Positions 46,346-58,785 of a stretch of DNA of 64,000 nucleotides are shown one piece after another; position 1 is the stretch's first letter, and each line of letters opens with the position of its first letter. Both the position numbers and the translations under genes were made by a program. The stretch comes from Prosopocoilus inquinatus (taxonomy: Eukaryota; Arthropoda; Insecta; Coleoptera; Lucanidae): the NCBI GenBank assembly GCA_036172665.1, contig CM069869.1, positions 434,001 to 498,000 of the forward strand. Direction: 5' to 3'. The notes under the pieces are model-generated. The model searched no databases. It was not told the origin of the DNA and worked only from the letters and a program-made list of their open reading frames with translations.

Positions 46346-49300
46346 GCATCAAACTAAGTAACTGGCAAAAAAACATTTTCGGTTATATTTTCCTACTAGC
46401 AAAGCATGTTAATGAATGACGGCAAGGAGTAATTTAATTATTGTTAACGTCTTTGCCAAGTCTATGATTTCAGTACAACCATTGGCATAACTTAAAATGC
46501 AGAATTTCGCTCATATAGTTACACATAATACCGATCTGAAATGCTGTTACTATTCTATTTTATGATCTTTGTCTGTTTATCGTTTTCGCGAGACGCATTT
46601 TTTTCTGCACCCGGCGGAATCGATTGTATCTCAAAATAAAACGTTGAAGCGTAAATTCGCTTTCCAATTGCCCCGTGTCGTTTGTTTACACGCTGAATAG
46701 TCTGCATTTAAATTTTTGAATATTCGTTCGCTACATTAAGCTGGCAAAAAATAGAATAGATACAGCTTTCGAAAATTTTAGTGAAATTAAAGAATAATTT
46801 AACTCAAGCTTTAAGGACATCATAACTTTTTTGTTTCCCTAAATACCGTGGATACTTTTCTTGACTTTAACAATACTAAAAATTTTACTGGGTAGCTGTA
46901 ATTATGTACTATCATTTACGAATGACAAATTTTTTAAAGATAAATTCGTTTTACATTTTTGCCTTGCTTATAATAACTGATGTGAGCCAATATGTTTCAA
47001 AATGAAATAATAAGCAATCTTTATTTATTGTTTGTCATCCGTAAGTGTCAGTTCATAATTACATGCACTCAGCAAAATCTTTTTTTTTTGCAGAGACAGT
47101 AACACTGGCATTCCAAAAATACACGGATAAATTTGGATGTAAAACCTTTTTATTTGTAAACTACGTCTAGTTAAATTTCACAAAAATATCAAATTTTCAA
47201 TCAGTTTTCGAGATACTTCCATTAAAATAGCATAGCGAGCGGAAATCATAATGCGAGAAATAAATGTACATAGATAAAATAATGCGAGATGATCTCGAAC
47301 AAACACCTACATTTATTAAGACAAGTAATGCAACATGGTGGAATACTATAGGGATTTGAAAAAATATAAAAATGCTCAATAATTTTCTATTAGAGATACG
47401 AGTACATATGGCCTGGACCCTGACAAATCAGATCGCGATAAGATTTCATCAGCTCGATAACCTACTCCACTAATTACGTGTCATGATGCCTACAAATAAT
47501 TGAACTCGCATTACAGACAGACAGTGTATATACAGTGTCATACCCTTAGATATGAACTTCCCTAATATAGTGCCAGAACCAGGTAGTTAGTATTTTATCA
47601 TTTTATAATAAATATATTGTTACGAAAAAGAGTCGAGGTTAAATAGCTCCTCCACCATGTCGCGAAATTATAAGGGCATGCTCCACCATGTCACGAAATA
47701 ATGCCGAGGTTTAAATTTTAAGTTAAAAAGCTTTTACCAAATATCACGATACGAACTGGTGGTGGATTAACGATAAGTTATAATAACGATGGAAGAAACG
47801 CTCATTCAATTTAGGCTGTTTTATTTTACGATACTAGATTATATTGAACAATTAAAATTAAAGTAATATTAGATTAATAGTTCCTTATACTAATCGATTA
47901 AGTTGGTCCCTTACGTTTACTGAACTGAATTAATCGTTCATAATGTCCAGAATGTTAAGTCCGGGAACATAATTAATTACGTATTAAATTGTAGAGACAT
48001 TCGGTTTTATATTACATCGTAGGAGACACTTGCTAAATAATAATATAAAATAATCAAACCGAACATACATACTTAATCAAAGTAAACTTTATCGTAAGTG
48101 TTCTTTGGCTCTTCATCCAAGGCCAACAATCACCGATCTACTAACTCACTGTGCCGTACTCAAAAGTCGCTGTATCAAAACTGTTAATCACTCGTTGATA
48201 CGTAATTAATGAGTGAGCGCGTTATTGTTTTAAATGAAATACGATCTACTGGTGCAGCTTTGCAAGTAAATTCAACAACTTGAATTAAATTGTCAGCATG
48301 GAATCCTCTCATTTTAAAACGTTAATTTTGCGTACGTTCCAAAGACCGAAAAGAATTGATTTGATTTGCAAGCAAAGCAAACATCGGTAATTCATGTATA
48401 TAGTTTCTACAGGAATTAAGCCGGTGTCGCTGACCGTACTTGCGAAATGCTAACTAAACAGTTTTGCCAGTTCAAATCAAAAAACGCATGTTGACTTTTG
48501 TGTAAAACCAAAAATAAAAAGCGAATTTAGAATATAATTAATTATGAATCTGATCGCGACCCTTAATTCCAAAAGAGTCTCACAATAGTTTGAGGCGATT
48601 TTAGGAAGTTTTACACCTTGGGATGGGGATTTTTTCTTTCATTTTCATTCCCATTTTGCTACAATTTAATAAATGAAACGATTTAAAATGTATTGATACT
48701 TCTTGGCTCATACAAATGTACAAATTGTTCATGCGTGCATCGCGGCGTTGACACCTTCTTTTATTGCTGCTTGTAAATAAAATAAACGCAGTATGATGGA
48801 AGGGAAAAAGTTAAATACAAATCCTCTACAGTTTGTTACACAATTGCAAGAACATTTCCAGATATCACATTTGTGTCGCCTGAGGGTTTAAACGTCTCTC
48901 TACATTAGAGACTGAAATAGCAATAACGAAGCCGTCACGTTGTGCAAACATCCGTTTCCAATATTGTTTATTTATTTGATGCGAAATTTGTAAATTTCTG
49001 CATGAAAGAATACGACGCGAATTGTTTACTTGCGTTCATTTTAGGGAGAGACGGACTTTGAAGATTTTGTCTATAAGACATATACGGCGCGACGTTAAAT
49101 TTGATGTATGATTTGATAACAATTTGGTTATACGGTGAAAGAGACAGGCTACCATACTATTTGTTGGCTTCGTGGTTAAATTTTAACAAATTTGTACGTA
49201 AATTTGTCATTGTTCGTTAATTTAACCGCTTTATACTATCTGATTTTCCATTTGATTTTGACCTTGACGTCAGAAATACGTGTTCCTTTTTACACTGATT

Positions 49301-49621
49301 GCGTTTTTATTTGAATTGCGCGGTTTGACTTTTCATGTGACTTTTTTATAAGTAAAAAGGGAGATGGCCCTTTCTTAAATGATCGTTTCGAATACAAAAA
49401 TCTAATGCAAAATCAGGTAGTGTAAACCGGGTATAAATTTGAGAGACATTAAGAAGCTTCAGATTTAAGATCAGTTTTCCACCTCTAAAACATAAGTCAA
49501 AGTTTAGTGTACCAGTTTTCAAAGGTCGCAACTGTGCAAAAATAAAACATTTTAAAAATTTTTCTTTAAGGAGCCAGACTCCCTCTCTGAAACTCTGAAC
49601 AATCTGAAAAACAAACATATA
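46346..49621. other. Intergenic, no gene seen
   Basis: AT-rich. CTCCACCATGTCRCGAAATWAT is repeated directly at about 47648 and 47683. The 102-codon frame at 49346-49654 (-) runs into the transposon end and has no recognisable similarity. Nothing else supported. Confidence 0.45.
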
Positions 49622-49955
49622 CAGCGTGGAAACTAAGTAGCGGATAAAATCCATAACTCCGTTAATATTTGTAATAAAGCAAAAATCTAGAAGGGGTATA
49701 GCGATTCAAATTACAGCGCATAAGAAGAAGTATATTTTGAGATATTTTCATGAATTTTTTTTAAGTAATGACGTCATCAAGATTTTTTTTAAATGACAAC
49801 CTATATTTTTTATTTTTTATTTCGGTGGGATTCTTTAACCTGCTTTCAACAGTATAAAATTTTGAATAGATTACATAACAAAAAATTCAAGAAAAACGGC
49901 CATAAAAGTTTAATTGTAAAGTTGAAGAAATTAACAGAATATCTAATTAGCTAGG
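49622..49955 (+). repeat. Left terminal inverted repeat of the DD41D element
   Basis: About 334 bp, from CAGCGTGGAAACTAAG to GAATATCTAATTAGCTAGGT, matched by the right repeat with few mismatches. Inverted repeats this long are unusual for Tc1/mariner elements, which typically have 20-200 bp. Confidence 0.85.
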
Positions 49956-50078
49956 TGTAAAACAAACAAAATTTGTTTGATTGACAAGAACTTGTAAATA
50001 CCTATCACAATAAAGTGAGTATTTTTATTCCCTGTGAATAGTAGGAGTTACACTAATTATTAAAAACCTTTTACCAAA

Positions 50079-51162
50079 ATGGTGTTGCTGACTGAAAAAC
50101 AAAGAATTGAAGTTCTAATGATGATTGGGTATGGCGAACGAATTAGAACTCATCAAGAGGTGTGTCGACTTTTTATAGACAAATATCCTGATCAGCAAAT
50201 AAGTCAATCCACAGTCAGCAGAATAGAAAATAAATTTCGAAATTACGGTATTGTGAAAGACCTTCCAAAAATGGCCACCCTAAGACAAAATTAATTGACG
50301 ATGTGCAGCTTGATATTTTAGTAGAAATAGAAAATAATCCGCATTCGACTAGTCGAGACATTGCTTTAGAGCATAACCTGAGCCATACCTCGGTACTGAA
50401 ACTTTTAAAAATGCAAAAGTTTCATCCGTATAAAGTAAAATTAGTCCGTGAGTTAGCAGAAACTGACTATGATCATAGACAAGAATTTTGTGAAGAAATG
50501 TTGGAAATTTGCAATCGTGATCCAATGTTCTCGCAGCGTATAATTTTTTCTGATGAGGCAAGTTTTACTTTGCATGGAACTGTTAACAGACATAATTGTC
50601 GATATTGGTCTAGGGAAAATCCCCACTGGATGCAAGAAGCTCATACTCAACATCCCCAGAAGCTCAACGTATGGACAGGAATTGTCGGTGACAGAATTTT
50701 AGGTCCATTCTTTATCGAAGGTAATTTAACTGGTGAGAAATATCTACACTTCTTACAATTCGAATTAGTACCTGCATTGGCGATATTATTTCCTAATGAA
50801 AATGACTGTGACGTACCAAACAATAACATTTGGATGCAACACGACGGTGCTCCGCCACACACGCAGTTGATGTGCGACTTTATTTGGACGAGATGTTCCC
50901 AGGTAGATGGATAGGAAGAAGAGGTCCAATGGAATGGCCAGCTAGATCCCCTGATCTAACGCCATTAGACTTTTTTCTATGGGGGTACTTAAAAAGCCAG
51001 GTGTATAAAAATAGACCTAACAACTTAGACGATCTTAAAGAAAGAATTCGACAGGAGTGTAGGTTAATAACACCTCAAACTATTCAAAATGTAATAAATG
51101 AATTTTATGAGCGTCTTGGGTATTGTCAGGTGCATGGTCGTCAGTTTGAACATTTATTGTGA
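50079..51162 (+). pseudogene. Tc1/mariner transposase, two frameshifts
   Basis: Three collinear pieces: 50079-50294 (helix-turn-helix, QQISQSTVSRIENKF, then a GHP motif equivalent to GRPR), 50303-50914 (DDE domain with IFSDEASFTLHG and HDGAPPH), and the frame up to 51162 (RLYLDEMFPGRWIGRRGP and SPDLTPLDFFLWGYLKS). One frameshift lies in the A run at 50267-50271, the other near 50868. The acids are D in SDEASF, D in HDGAPP (codon 50843) and D in PLD (codon 50968). If the second break is a one-base loss, 41 residues separate the last two, a DD41D signature. The start is the first ATG after the left TIR. Confidence 0.88.
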
Positions 51163-51221
51163 TTTCAATGACTGTCAAAATCAAATTTTGTTTATTTACA
51201 CCTTAATTTTGTTTCGTTTTA

Positions 51222-51555
51222 AACCTAGCTAACTAGATGTTCTGTTTATTTCTTCAACTTTACAATTAAATTTTATGGCCGTTTTTCTTGAATTTTTTGT
51301 TATGTAATCGATCCAAAATTTTATACTGTTGAAAGCAGGTTAAAGAATCCCACCGAAATAAAAAATAAAAAATATAGGTTGTCATTTAAAAAAATCTTGA
51401 TGACGTCATAACTTAAAAAAAATTCATGAAAATATCTCAAAATATACTTCTTCTTATGCGCTGTAATTTGAATCGCTATACCCCTTCTAGATTTTTGCTT
51501 TATTACAAATATTAACGGAGTTATGGATTTTATCCGCTACTTAGTTTCCACGCTG
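51222..51555 (-). repeat. Right terminal inverted repeat of the DD41D element
   Basis: Reverse-complement partner of 49622-49955, starting ACCTAGCTAACTAGATGTTC on + and ending ACTTAGTTTCCACGCTG. Confidence 0.85.
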
Positions 51556-52722
51556 TATACTAAAAAATGAGGGAAAGGCAAAAACAGGCAATTGATTAGA
51601 AAAATGAAAAAGTAAATCACAGTCTGTCGTGGGATTTTAAAAAAATTGGTTACTTAAAATAAATTGTATCCCCAGAGGCATTTTTTTGCTTCTATTACAT
51701 TACATCACTCATCACTCACAAATTTATGAGTGCAGTAAATTATTTTAATGCCGTAACAGAACGCCTATTCGATTACTTCTATCGCTTTTAATAAATATTC
51801 AAGAACAAGACCAACTATTCGACGAGAAAGCAAAAGAAAAAGAAGCGCAACAATCACTCGGCGAATTGCGTTCACGATGCTGATTATTTGCTAACGACGT
51901 GCAATAATTAAGTTTTGTACTCGCCGATTAAATTCGCAGAGTGAAAGAAAAACGGGATCGGAGTTGCCTCTAACAAAGGCTTCGTGTTATCCATTGTGCC
52001 CCGGCGCTGAAACTAATCAAAGTTTGAAAAAATGATCCAACTATTTAAAAGGTTCACACGGAAAAGTTATCGACGGCATCTAATTAATTCGAGCGCAATC
52101 TAGCGCAATGAAGCGGCAGAATGAAAGGACGCCAACGAAATAATCGAGACTGCTTTCCGTTAATTACATCTTCCCGTAATCAAGTTGAGTTTCTTAAATT
52201 TTCCTAAATATTCTCTTCAAAATCAAAGAATTTTTAAGTTTTTCATTGTATTTATCACATCAACGTTTCTGTAATAACGTTCCAACTTATTTAACATAAC
52301 TAGAACATTTTTATAATCAAATATGTCCTTCAGTTTATACGGTGCAAAAGGGACGTGTTCATGTTAACGATACCCTAGAAATTCAACGATGAAAGGTAGC
52401 TTTAATTAGTCTGACCGACCTTCTGGGATTGTAATGGAATGCCGGGTTAAATACACGTGGATACATTAGTGAAGTCTCATACATGAGTTGTGCACGATTA
52501 CATTAATCGTGCACACATTAAATTCATCATTTATTTCTGGAATTAAACCAAATTTTCTAAAACTTTCATTACTTGCGTCTGCTTTAAAAAATCTCTCAGT
52601 TTTTTGAAGAAATTTCAATCAAACGCAACTCTACTCAAGTCTTCGTACAGATAAATTATTATATTATTACTGTTTATTTGAAGCGTTATGTACTTTTTTG
52701 ATTTATTAAGGTTTTTAATAAC
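51556..52722. other. Spacer, no gene seen
   Basis: AT-rich sequence between the DD41D transposon and the palindrome. No feature supported. Confidence 0.4.
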
Positions 52723-52931
52723 GAACATATAAAATAGCGACATCTTACTATCGCTTTTTGACCTAACATTGCAGTAGGATAGCCAAATTGAAGCGGGATT
52801 TGCTCCTAATGAGTCCCCCATGCAAGGCGGCCATGGGGGACTCATTAGGAGCAAATCCCGCTTCAATTTGTCTATCCTACTGCAATGTTAGGTCAAAAAG
52901 CGATAGTAAGATGTCGCTATTTTATATGTTC
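52723..52931. repeat. Near-perfect 209-bp palindrome
   Basis: Two arms of about 100 bp, each bounded by GAACATATAAAATAGCGACA (left) or its reverse complement (right), around a loop of about 10 bp near 52826. Only a few mismatches are seen (for example AGCCAAATTG against CAATTTGTCTA). The inner arms read GCTCCTAATGAGTCCCCCATG and its complement. Such a sequence can form a cruciform in DNA or a single long hairpin in RNA. It abuts the dispersed repeat at 52932. Confidence 0.85.
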
Positions 52932-53095
52932 ATCATTCTTACATCGCATTTGCGAATAAATTGGGCAAGTCGTTTTTGGTCTGCAGTGGGAATGTCGAGC
53001 TACGTTTCTGCTGAAGAAACCCCAAGCAGGGCTGAAACAGCTGTCCAGAGGCTGCTCGAGGTTCTCACTGCAATCAAAAACGATTTGCACAAAAA
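52932..53095 (+). repeat. Dispersed repeat family 3, copy B
   Basis: Matches the reverse complement of about 41300-41465. The shared frame reads AVGMSSYVSAEETPSRAETA and continues to TAIKNDL. A TCTGCAG acceptor-like site precedes the conserved frame, as in the other copy. Confidence 0.55.
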
Positions 53096-53472
53096 AAAAT
53101 TTCTAAAAAAAGTTTTTAATAACAATAAGTAATAATTCCTTCATATTTAAAATAAAAAGTTATACTAAAGAGTGTATAATAAGACTTTAGAAAACAGTAT
53201 CATGCTTTTAGTATTCTTTCATAATATGATTTAAACACCGTGAAATAATAAATATACAGTGATTTGTCTTTATTAGCGGAAAATAATTGTTACACATCGT
53301 TACAAAGACCTTTTGTAAATGATGTAATAGAGGATTGTGGAGGTTTTATGGAACGATTATCGAACAAAAACGTGAAACGGAAGTGATGTATATTTATAAT
53401 CAAATATCGGATGAAAGTATGAAACTCAAGCAGGATAAGATATTCTTAAATAAAAACTTAAACAAAAAAAAC

Positions 53473-53985
53473 TTAACAATAAAATTTAAAAATTACATTA
53501 CAATACATACAGCCCATGAGGACACCGAAGCTTCTAGCAGCAACTAAACAAGCGGGAACGAAATTCACCGGGGAGAAGGTCAAACGCAGTGAAGCCAACA
53601 TAGGTATAGTTTGAAAATATTCAGATATAGTTTGAAAATAGTCAGTATTGAAAACCGTTTGTTCGTTTAGGACAGGTGCCGTATGGAATTTATTGTGGAG
53701 AAATATTTCTAACTGTTCCGCAATGTCTAAGGTTTTACCTTTTGGGAATTTATGTAAAATTTTGACATTAGAAGTGAAACTGAAAGAGTGTGAATTTTCT
53801 ATTAAATGCGAAAGTAGAGTCATGTTTACCTAGACGAAAAGCACGCAGATGGTCATGCAACCTAGTTTTGATATTTCTACCAGTTTGTTCAATATAGTTG
53901 GAGCATGCCCGACTCCATTAATAAGCTACGCTTGTGCAAGATTGGTAAAACTGATATTGAATCTAGCAGGTTGCCTGGTTCCCAT
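53473..53985 (-). pseudogene. Penelope-like retroelement, GIY-YIG endonuclease remnant
   Basis: On -, a frame at about 53920-53820 reads ACSNYIEQTGRNIKTRLHDH, the GIY-YIG-type signature (usually YIGQTGR). After a frameshift, 53823-53473 reads HLIENSHSFSFTSNVKILHK, then KGKTLDIAEQLEIF and LNEQTVFNT. This is the typical order of the C-terminal endonuclease of Penelope-like elements: QTGR, H-L near a histidine, ILH, KG, E-EI, LNEQT. The reverse transcriptase is not recognised upstream, so this is a 5'-truncated, broken copy. Confidence 0.75.
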
Positions 53986-54784
53986 TTAATATGCAGTTTG
54001 AAATTTCCTCCCCGCAAAAGTAACTCGTGATGTCACACGAAACTTCTTTCCGTCAGAGTGAGATAAATATAGTGAGTTTTAATCTGTTTCCTAAACCTTA
54101 ATCTAATTCACTAAAAATGGAATCAATTCTGTGGTCCTATTGTTCAAATAACGCAAAAATCTCGTTAATATGCCCAATGGAATTTATCACGTGTCGTGAC
54201 GTAACGAGATACGCACCCTCTGTACTATCCGCTGATCAAGAGCCAACCTTATAATACACAATCCAGCTCTACCAACCTTGCGCTTCAATTCACATATAAT
54301 TAAACTTGTTCCTGTAAAGCTTGCCATGATCGTTCCTTAACAGGCGACATCTATGACACATAAAAATTTCTATTTTCCTGAGAGTAGTCATAATCATTTA
54401 CATACTTCAATATAAAAGAAACATTAATTATAAAAAATGACACGTTATAATTTCTTTTAACCGAAATTTTCTATTTTGTACCATTGAATAAATATAGTAG
54501 ACGAATGAGTTGAGTGTTCTTAAATTTATTCGGCTATTACTAGTAAAAGTAGATATTTTAAGTACGCAGATTGATTTTCGATGACCCTTGCTTTACGTTA
54601 ATCCAAACAAATTTTTAAGTATTCTTCTTACTTCAAAATATCTGCACTTTTAAAGAATATCTGTCGTGCTTTATATCCTCCAAATTGCAACTTTATCGAA
54701 AGATAGCAATCGAGATTTGAAACACTAAAAACATTAATGTAATAATCAATTAATCAGATTTACCTTTCATACCTTCTCCAGGTG

Positions 54785-55085
54785 TAGTTCAAAAAGTATC
54801 AGATTAATTTCAGAAAGTGTCAGTTGTATTTTAAAAATGTAAAAGATATTTCAGACTGTATTGATTGTAGTTCAGTAAAATACAGTGAATTTCAGAGGTC
54901 AATTGTATTTCGGAAAATATTTGAATTTCGTGTGACGTTTTCTGAAATGCGGTTTACCGATCTAAACTACGATTACTACATTCTGAAATACAATTTACTA
55001 CTCTGACCTACAATTGACGCTTTCTTAAATACAATTTACCAATCTGAAATATAAATTATCTGAAATACAATGGGAAAAGGTGTAG
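54785..55085. repeat. Array of short inverted and direct copies of a 'TCTGAAATACAATTTAC' motif
   Basis: Between GGTGTAGTTCAAA (54781) and GGTGTAGTAATC (55080), variants of TCTGAAATACAATTTAC recur many times: TGTATTTC-type on one side and GAAATACA-type on the other (for example near 54872, 54905, 54990, 55028, 55062). The two halves are inverted relative to each other. The origin is unclear; it could be a foldback whose arms consist of a minisatellite. Confidence 0.5.
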
Positions 55086-58000
55086 TAATCAGGTTTCACT
55101 TGATCGATATTAGGGTAACCCATCATCAAACTAATGACCAGAAAAAGCACAGTTCTTGTTGTAATAAAGACTCGAAACTCTAAAACATGTTAAAAAGGTG
55201 TTGTGAAAAAGAACTCGTACTTTCGTAGATTTACGACAATCTCAGAAACAACTAAACGTGAAAACTGCAGTACTGAAAGAGAGCAATTCCAAAAAGAAAA
55301 AAAAAATTAACAGTTCTACATTATCATAAAGTCTTTTGCGTAACAACTTAAATTCACGTCATGAAAACTTCGTCGATGACTTTCAGGAATTATACTTTAT
55401 GGCAAAAACGATTTTATGCAGAACTATTTCTGCAGATTATTACAGTCTACGTTGGTGATGGCCCGTTATTGAGGACATCCGTGAGTCCTCGAGCCTTGCC
55501 AACTTTTAATGACCTAAATCACAATTTATACGGCCGAAAGAAACGGGCGTAAGATTAATAGCACGCTCGCAAATAATAAACAGACGACCCAGAGCTTAAA
55601 ACAAAATCAATTCAACCAATTAGGTGCTTTTTCTCTCCACAGTTTTTCTCTTTTTTTAAATTTATGTAAGTTGAGCTAATTAGCTGAATTTCGGGTTTGA
55701 TTTAATTCGTTTCCCTGTCCTGTTTTGTTTATATTCGACATTTCAAATTTTAGAACTGTCCTGTATCAACGGAATTCCCTAAAGTGTGTTGCATTGAAAG
55801 GCTTAAAAGATTCATGTTTTGTATTCTGCTATAAAGTTTCTATACTGCAAAATTTTATTTATTTTAAAGACAAAACGATGCATAAAGTTGAACATAAATC
55901 TGGTTTTTATCTTAATAATTCTTTCTATAATACTTCTTTTATCTGGCTACATAAAAAGTAATTTTCAGTTCTTAAATCTGCATTAAAGATAAAGTCTGGA
56001 TTACGAGTAGGTGTCAAACATGCATTAAGCGGGAACAAGGTTACAGGGGCGATAGTAAACTGACACTGAATTTTTTAGAGTTTAGTAAATTATATCTGCA
56101 TTTTTTATAGCTTCTAAGAGCATCATGTTAAAAGTTTTGTTGATAAGTCGCATTAAATTGTCGTTCAGAACGATTTTTAACCAACGGAAAGTACTGTCGT
56201 ATATTTATTTTTGTAAATGAATTTGGTTTACTAAAGATCATTCCGAAAACAAAAAAAAATAAGAACCGCAATTAGTTATGGAATCAATCAAACTCGCTCG
56301 TTTCGAGAGTTCTTAAAGAAAACCTTCGTTTATTTTCACTAAGAAGCAATATATGTGTTTAAAAATAATTTTTAATTAACAAGCAAATGAATTTCTAACG
56401 TAACAATTCTTAACAAAAGAAAATAAATCGGGCATGTATCTGCATTTCTGTAGAGATAAGAAGAAATGTCAATAAATGAGTTTTTAATGTTTTTTTTTTT
56501 TCTCAGACACTCAAATTCATTAGTAACTCCGACAATTTTCTGGTAATTTTTAAGCTAATTAGAAAGGTTTAATTGAAATTAATTAAGTAGCTACGTTTAT
56601 TCCTTCTTTACAACGGCTATAACTTCTTTACTACTTACGCAATTTATATAAGAATACTTTCCGAGACTTATTTGGAAATCAAACAGTATGCTGATTAAGA
56701 GAGGACGGTTCAGTAATTTGAATGCAACCAACGAGGTGGGTTTCATCACTTTACCAAAAATAGGATATTTGTTTTACTTGTTACTAATCGTAAGTGTTGT
56801 GTAATCATTAATTAATCAGTTACTTAGTTATAGAAACGAAATTATATGATTTCTGTTAGACAACATCTTTTTTTTCCATTTCTGCAATATTCCCTTATTT
56901 CAGCAGAGGCTGGCTGCACGTGTCATAAAAGCATCTTTTCCTTTATGTGTTCATTTATATACATCGAAACTATTTATTGTTGTATCATCGAAACAGAAAA
57001 TTTCCTATTAGTTTCGTGCGATGCACGTCAATAAAACAAAAGCCACCGGAGCTGTACTTCCAATTAGTTACGGAGCTCGAATCCGGACGTTTTTATTTCT
57101 GCGTATGGTTCTAATGCATACCAATAAACGTTTTCAGAAATTTTTAATGTTATTTCGGTGGAAAAATTGCATTCAAGTCACGTAATGTTCAGGAATAAGA
57201 AGAAACACATTTTCCCGCGTCGCGTTGGACTGTCACTTGAAAGTTGACGCGAAAGGTAGCTACTGTTTCATGATGTTGAATAATGACTATTTCCTCCATG
57301 TCGCTACAATACTAGACGTTGTTTGTTAACTAACAATAATTAGTCTTTATTCAAATAGTCTCAATATTATGCATATGATACATGCGTTTCAAACCTCCCA
57401 ATGTTTCAGTAACGCATAATAATAAAAATAATTTAGCGCGTACAATATTTCACCTTTAACTGAGATATATTCACTTACATCAATTTCGAAAACAGCAGGG
57501 TGTTAAGTTTTTATAATATGAGTTCATCGGTTTATTTTGATGCACAGAAGATTGGTAGCAACTGAAACCATCATCTGTATCCGTATTTCTTCTCACGTTT
57601 TCGAAATTCAGACGTAATTTGAGTCAAATTACATGTTCGTTAAAAGTTTAAATTTCTCTTCATCTTGGTACAAGTTTGACGAAATAATCCATATCTGTAA
57701 TAATCAGCGACAAAAGTGTAAATGCTCTTCCAATAATAATGTTTGAAATAATAAAATTAAAAGGATCAGCCGTGCAATCGTAAGGTATGAGTGGGTTCGC
57801 ACCCCGCTCGAGATATTTCTCGAGGGTGGTCGTTACTTACTTCACGTACCCTTCAGTGTTGAGGATATAATTCGATACTGCTTCCCCTTCAATGGCGAGG
57901 AGGTTTGGAAGTAACAAATCAATGGGACAATTTTATTTTTCGACCAAATACCAAATACAAATGTAAATAGCCAAAATTTTAAATCTAAATTATTTTACTC

Positions 58001-58647
58001 CAGGTATTAAATAGTTTTGTTTATCCCTTTTTAACTTAAGAAAGAAATTCAAGTCGCGAATTCAATTTTTTTTTGTCAAACTCTGAGCTAGCTTGAAGTC
58101 ATAATATCCCGTTGATAACATTTTCTTTTTGCTGACGGCTTGGGAAAGTATCAGTGTGAAAGTATCTTTCCGCCTACTCAAAAATAGTCATTCCGGAGGG
58201 ACACGTTAGATGGTACCACCTCCTGGGCAGTTTTGAAGCGCGAGGGAGTTTTGTAAACAAAATAACGAGGAAAGTAATTAGTCGTCCTTTGGACCCAATC
58301 GAGGGCAGTGATGTAAGTGCGATGCCGTGCTTTGTGAACAAAGTGTTCCTTTGTCGATTTCTTGAGGGTAACCGAGTTTGTTCCCCTTACGTAGTTGGTT
58401 CTCTTTTCACATTCCACCATAAAGCACCCAACAGAGGTCCTCTCACCCTATAGGGCAGGGTGATGATTTTGCTATGTTTAACTGTGAATGTTAAAATTGA
58501 GGAAATTCTTCACATGGTCCCAGAATATTTTATTTATTTTTTGTTATATTTTTAAGTGTAGTGTAACCCCATTTTTTAATACTTTCGTGGGATTTTTATT
58601 TCTTGCCTGTGAATGTAACTGTTAATTACTTTTAAGTAAATAGTTTT
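55086..58647. other. No gene seen; one B-box-like segment
   Basis: AT-rich. GGGTTCGCACCCCGC at about 57793 resembles the internal B box of tRNA-derived SINEs, but no clear A box or tail is present. Nothing else supported. Confidence 0.35.
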
Positions 58648-58785
58648 TAAAACATTAACCGGACACTGTTTAAATTAGAACGAGCACTCTACGTTTTACT
58701 ATCGCTCGATAGCTTCGTCAGGAGCGATAATGAAACGTAGAGTGCTCCTTCTAATTTAAACAGTATCCATTAAAGTTATAAAAAC
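58648..58785. repeat. Foldback family 4, copy A, hammerhead-like loop
   Basis: The arms carry ACTGTTTAAATTAGAA and GAGCACTCTACGTTT with reverse complements on the other side. The loop holds CTATCGCTCGATAG (58699-58712) and TCGTCAG (58715-58721). Read on - this gives CTGACGA, AG, a 6-bp stem, then TAAAAC. A second, diverged copy is at 60443-60602. Confidence 0.65.

Larger units (their letters stand above)
49622..51555 (+). mobile_element. Tc1/mariner (DD41D, rosa-like) transposon, complete but inactive
   Basis: A 1934-bp element beginning CAGCGTGGAAACTAAGTAG and ending in its reverse complement, with TA at 49620-49621 and 51556-51557. The terminal inverted repeats are about 334 bp each (49622-49955 and 51222-51555) and nearly identical, including TGACGTCATNA and GAATCCCACCGAAATAAAAA. 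The near-identity of the arms suggests recent insertion. It carries a single transposase gene (50079-51162) with two frameshifts. Confidence 0.9.

Noticed and set aside
22840..47110. Similarity AAGTGTCAGTTCA plus flanks between 22.85 kb and 47.04 kb
   Set aside because: Matches only over a few dozen bases with gaps; not enough to call a repeat family.
57770..57830. tRNA or tRNA-derived SINE
   Set aside because: A B-box-like GGGTTCGCACCCC is present, but there is no A box at the right spacing and no cloverleaf.
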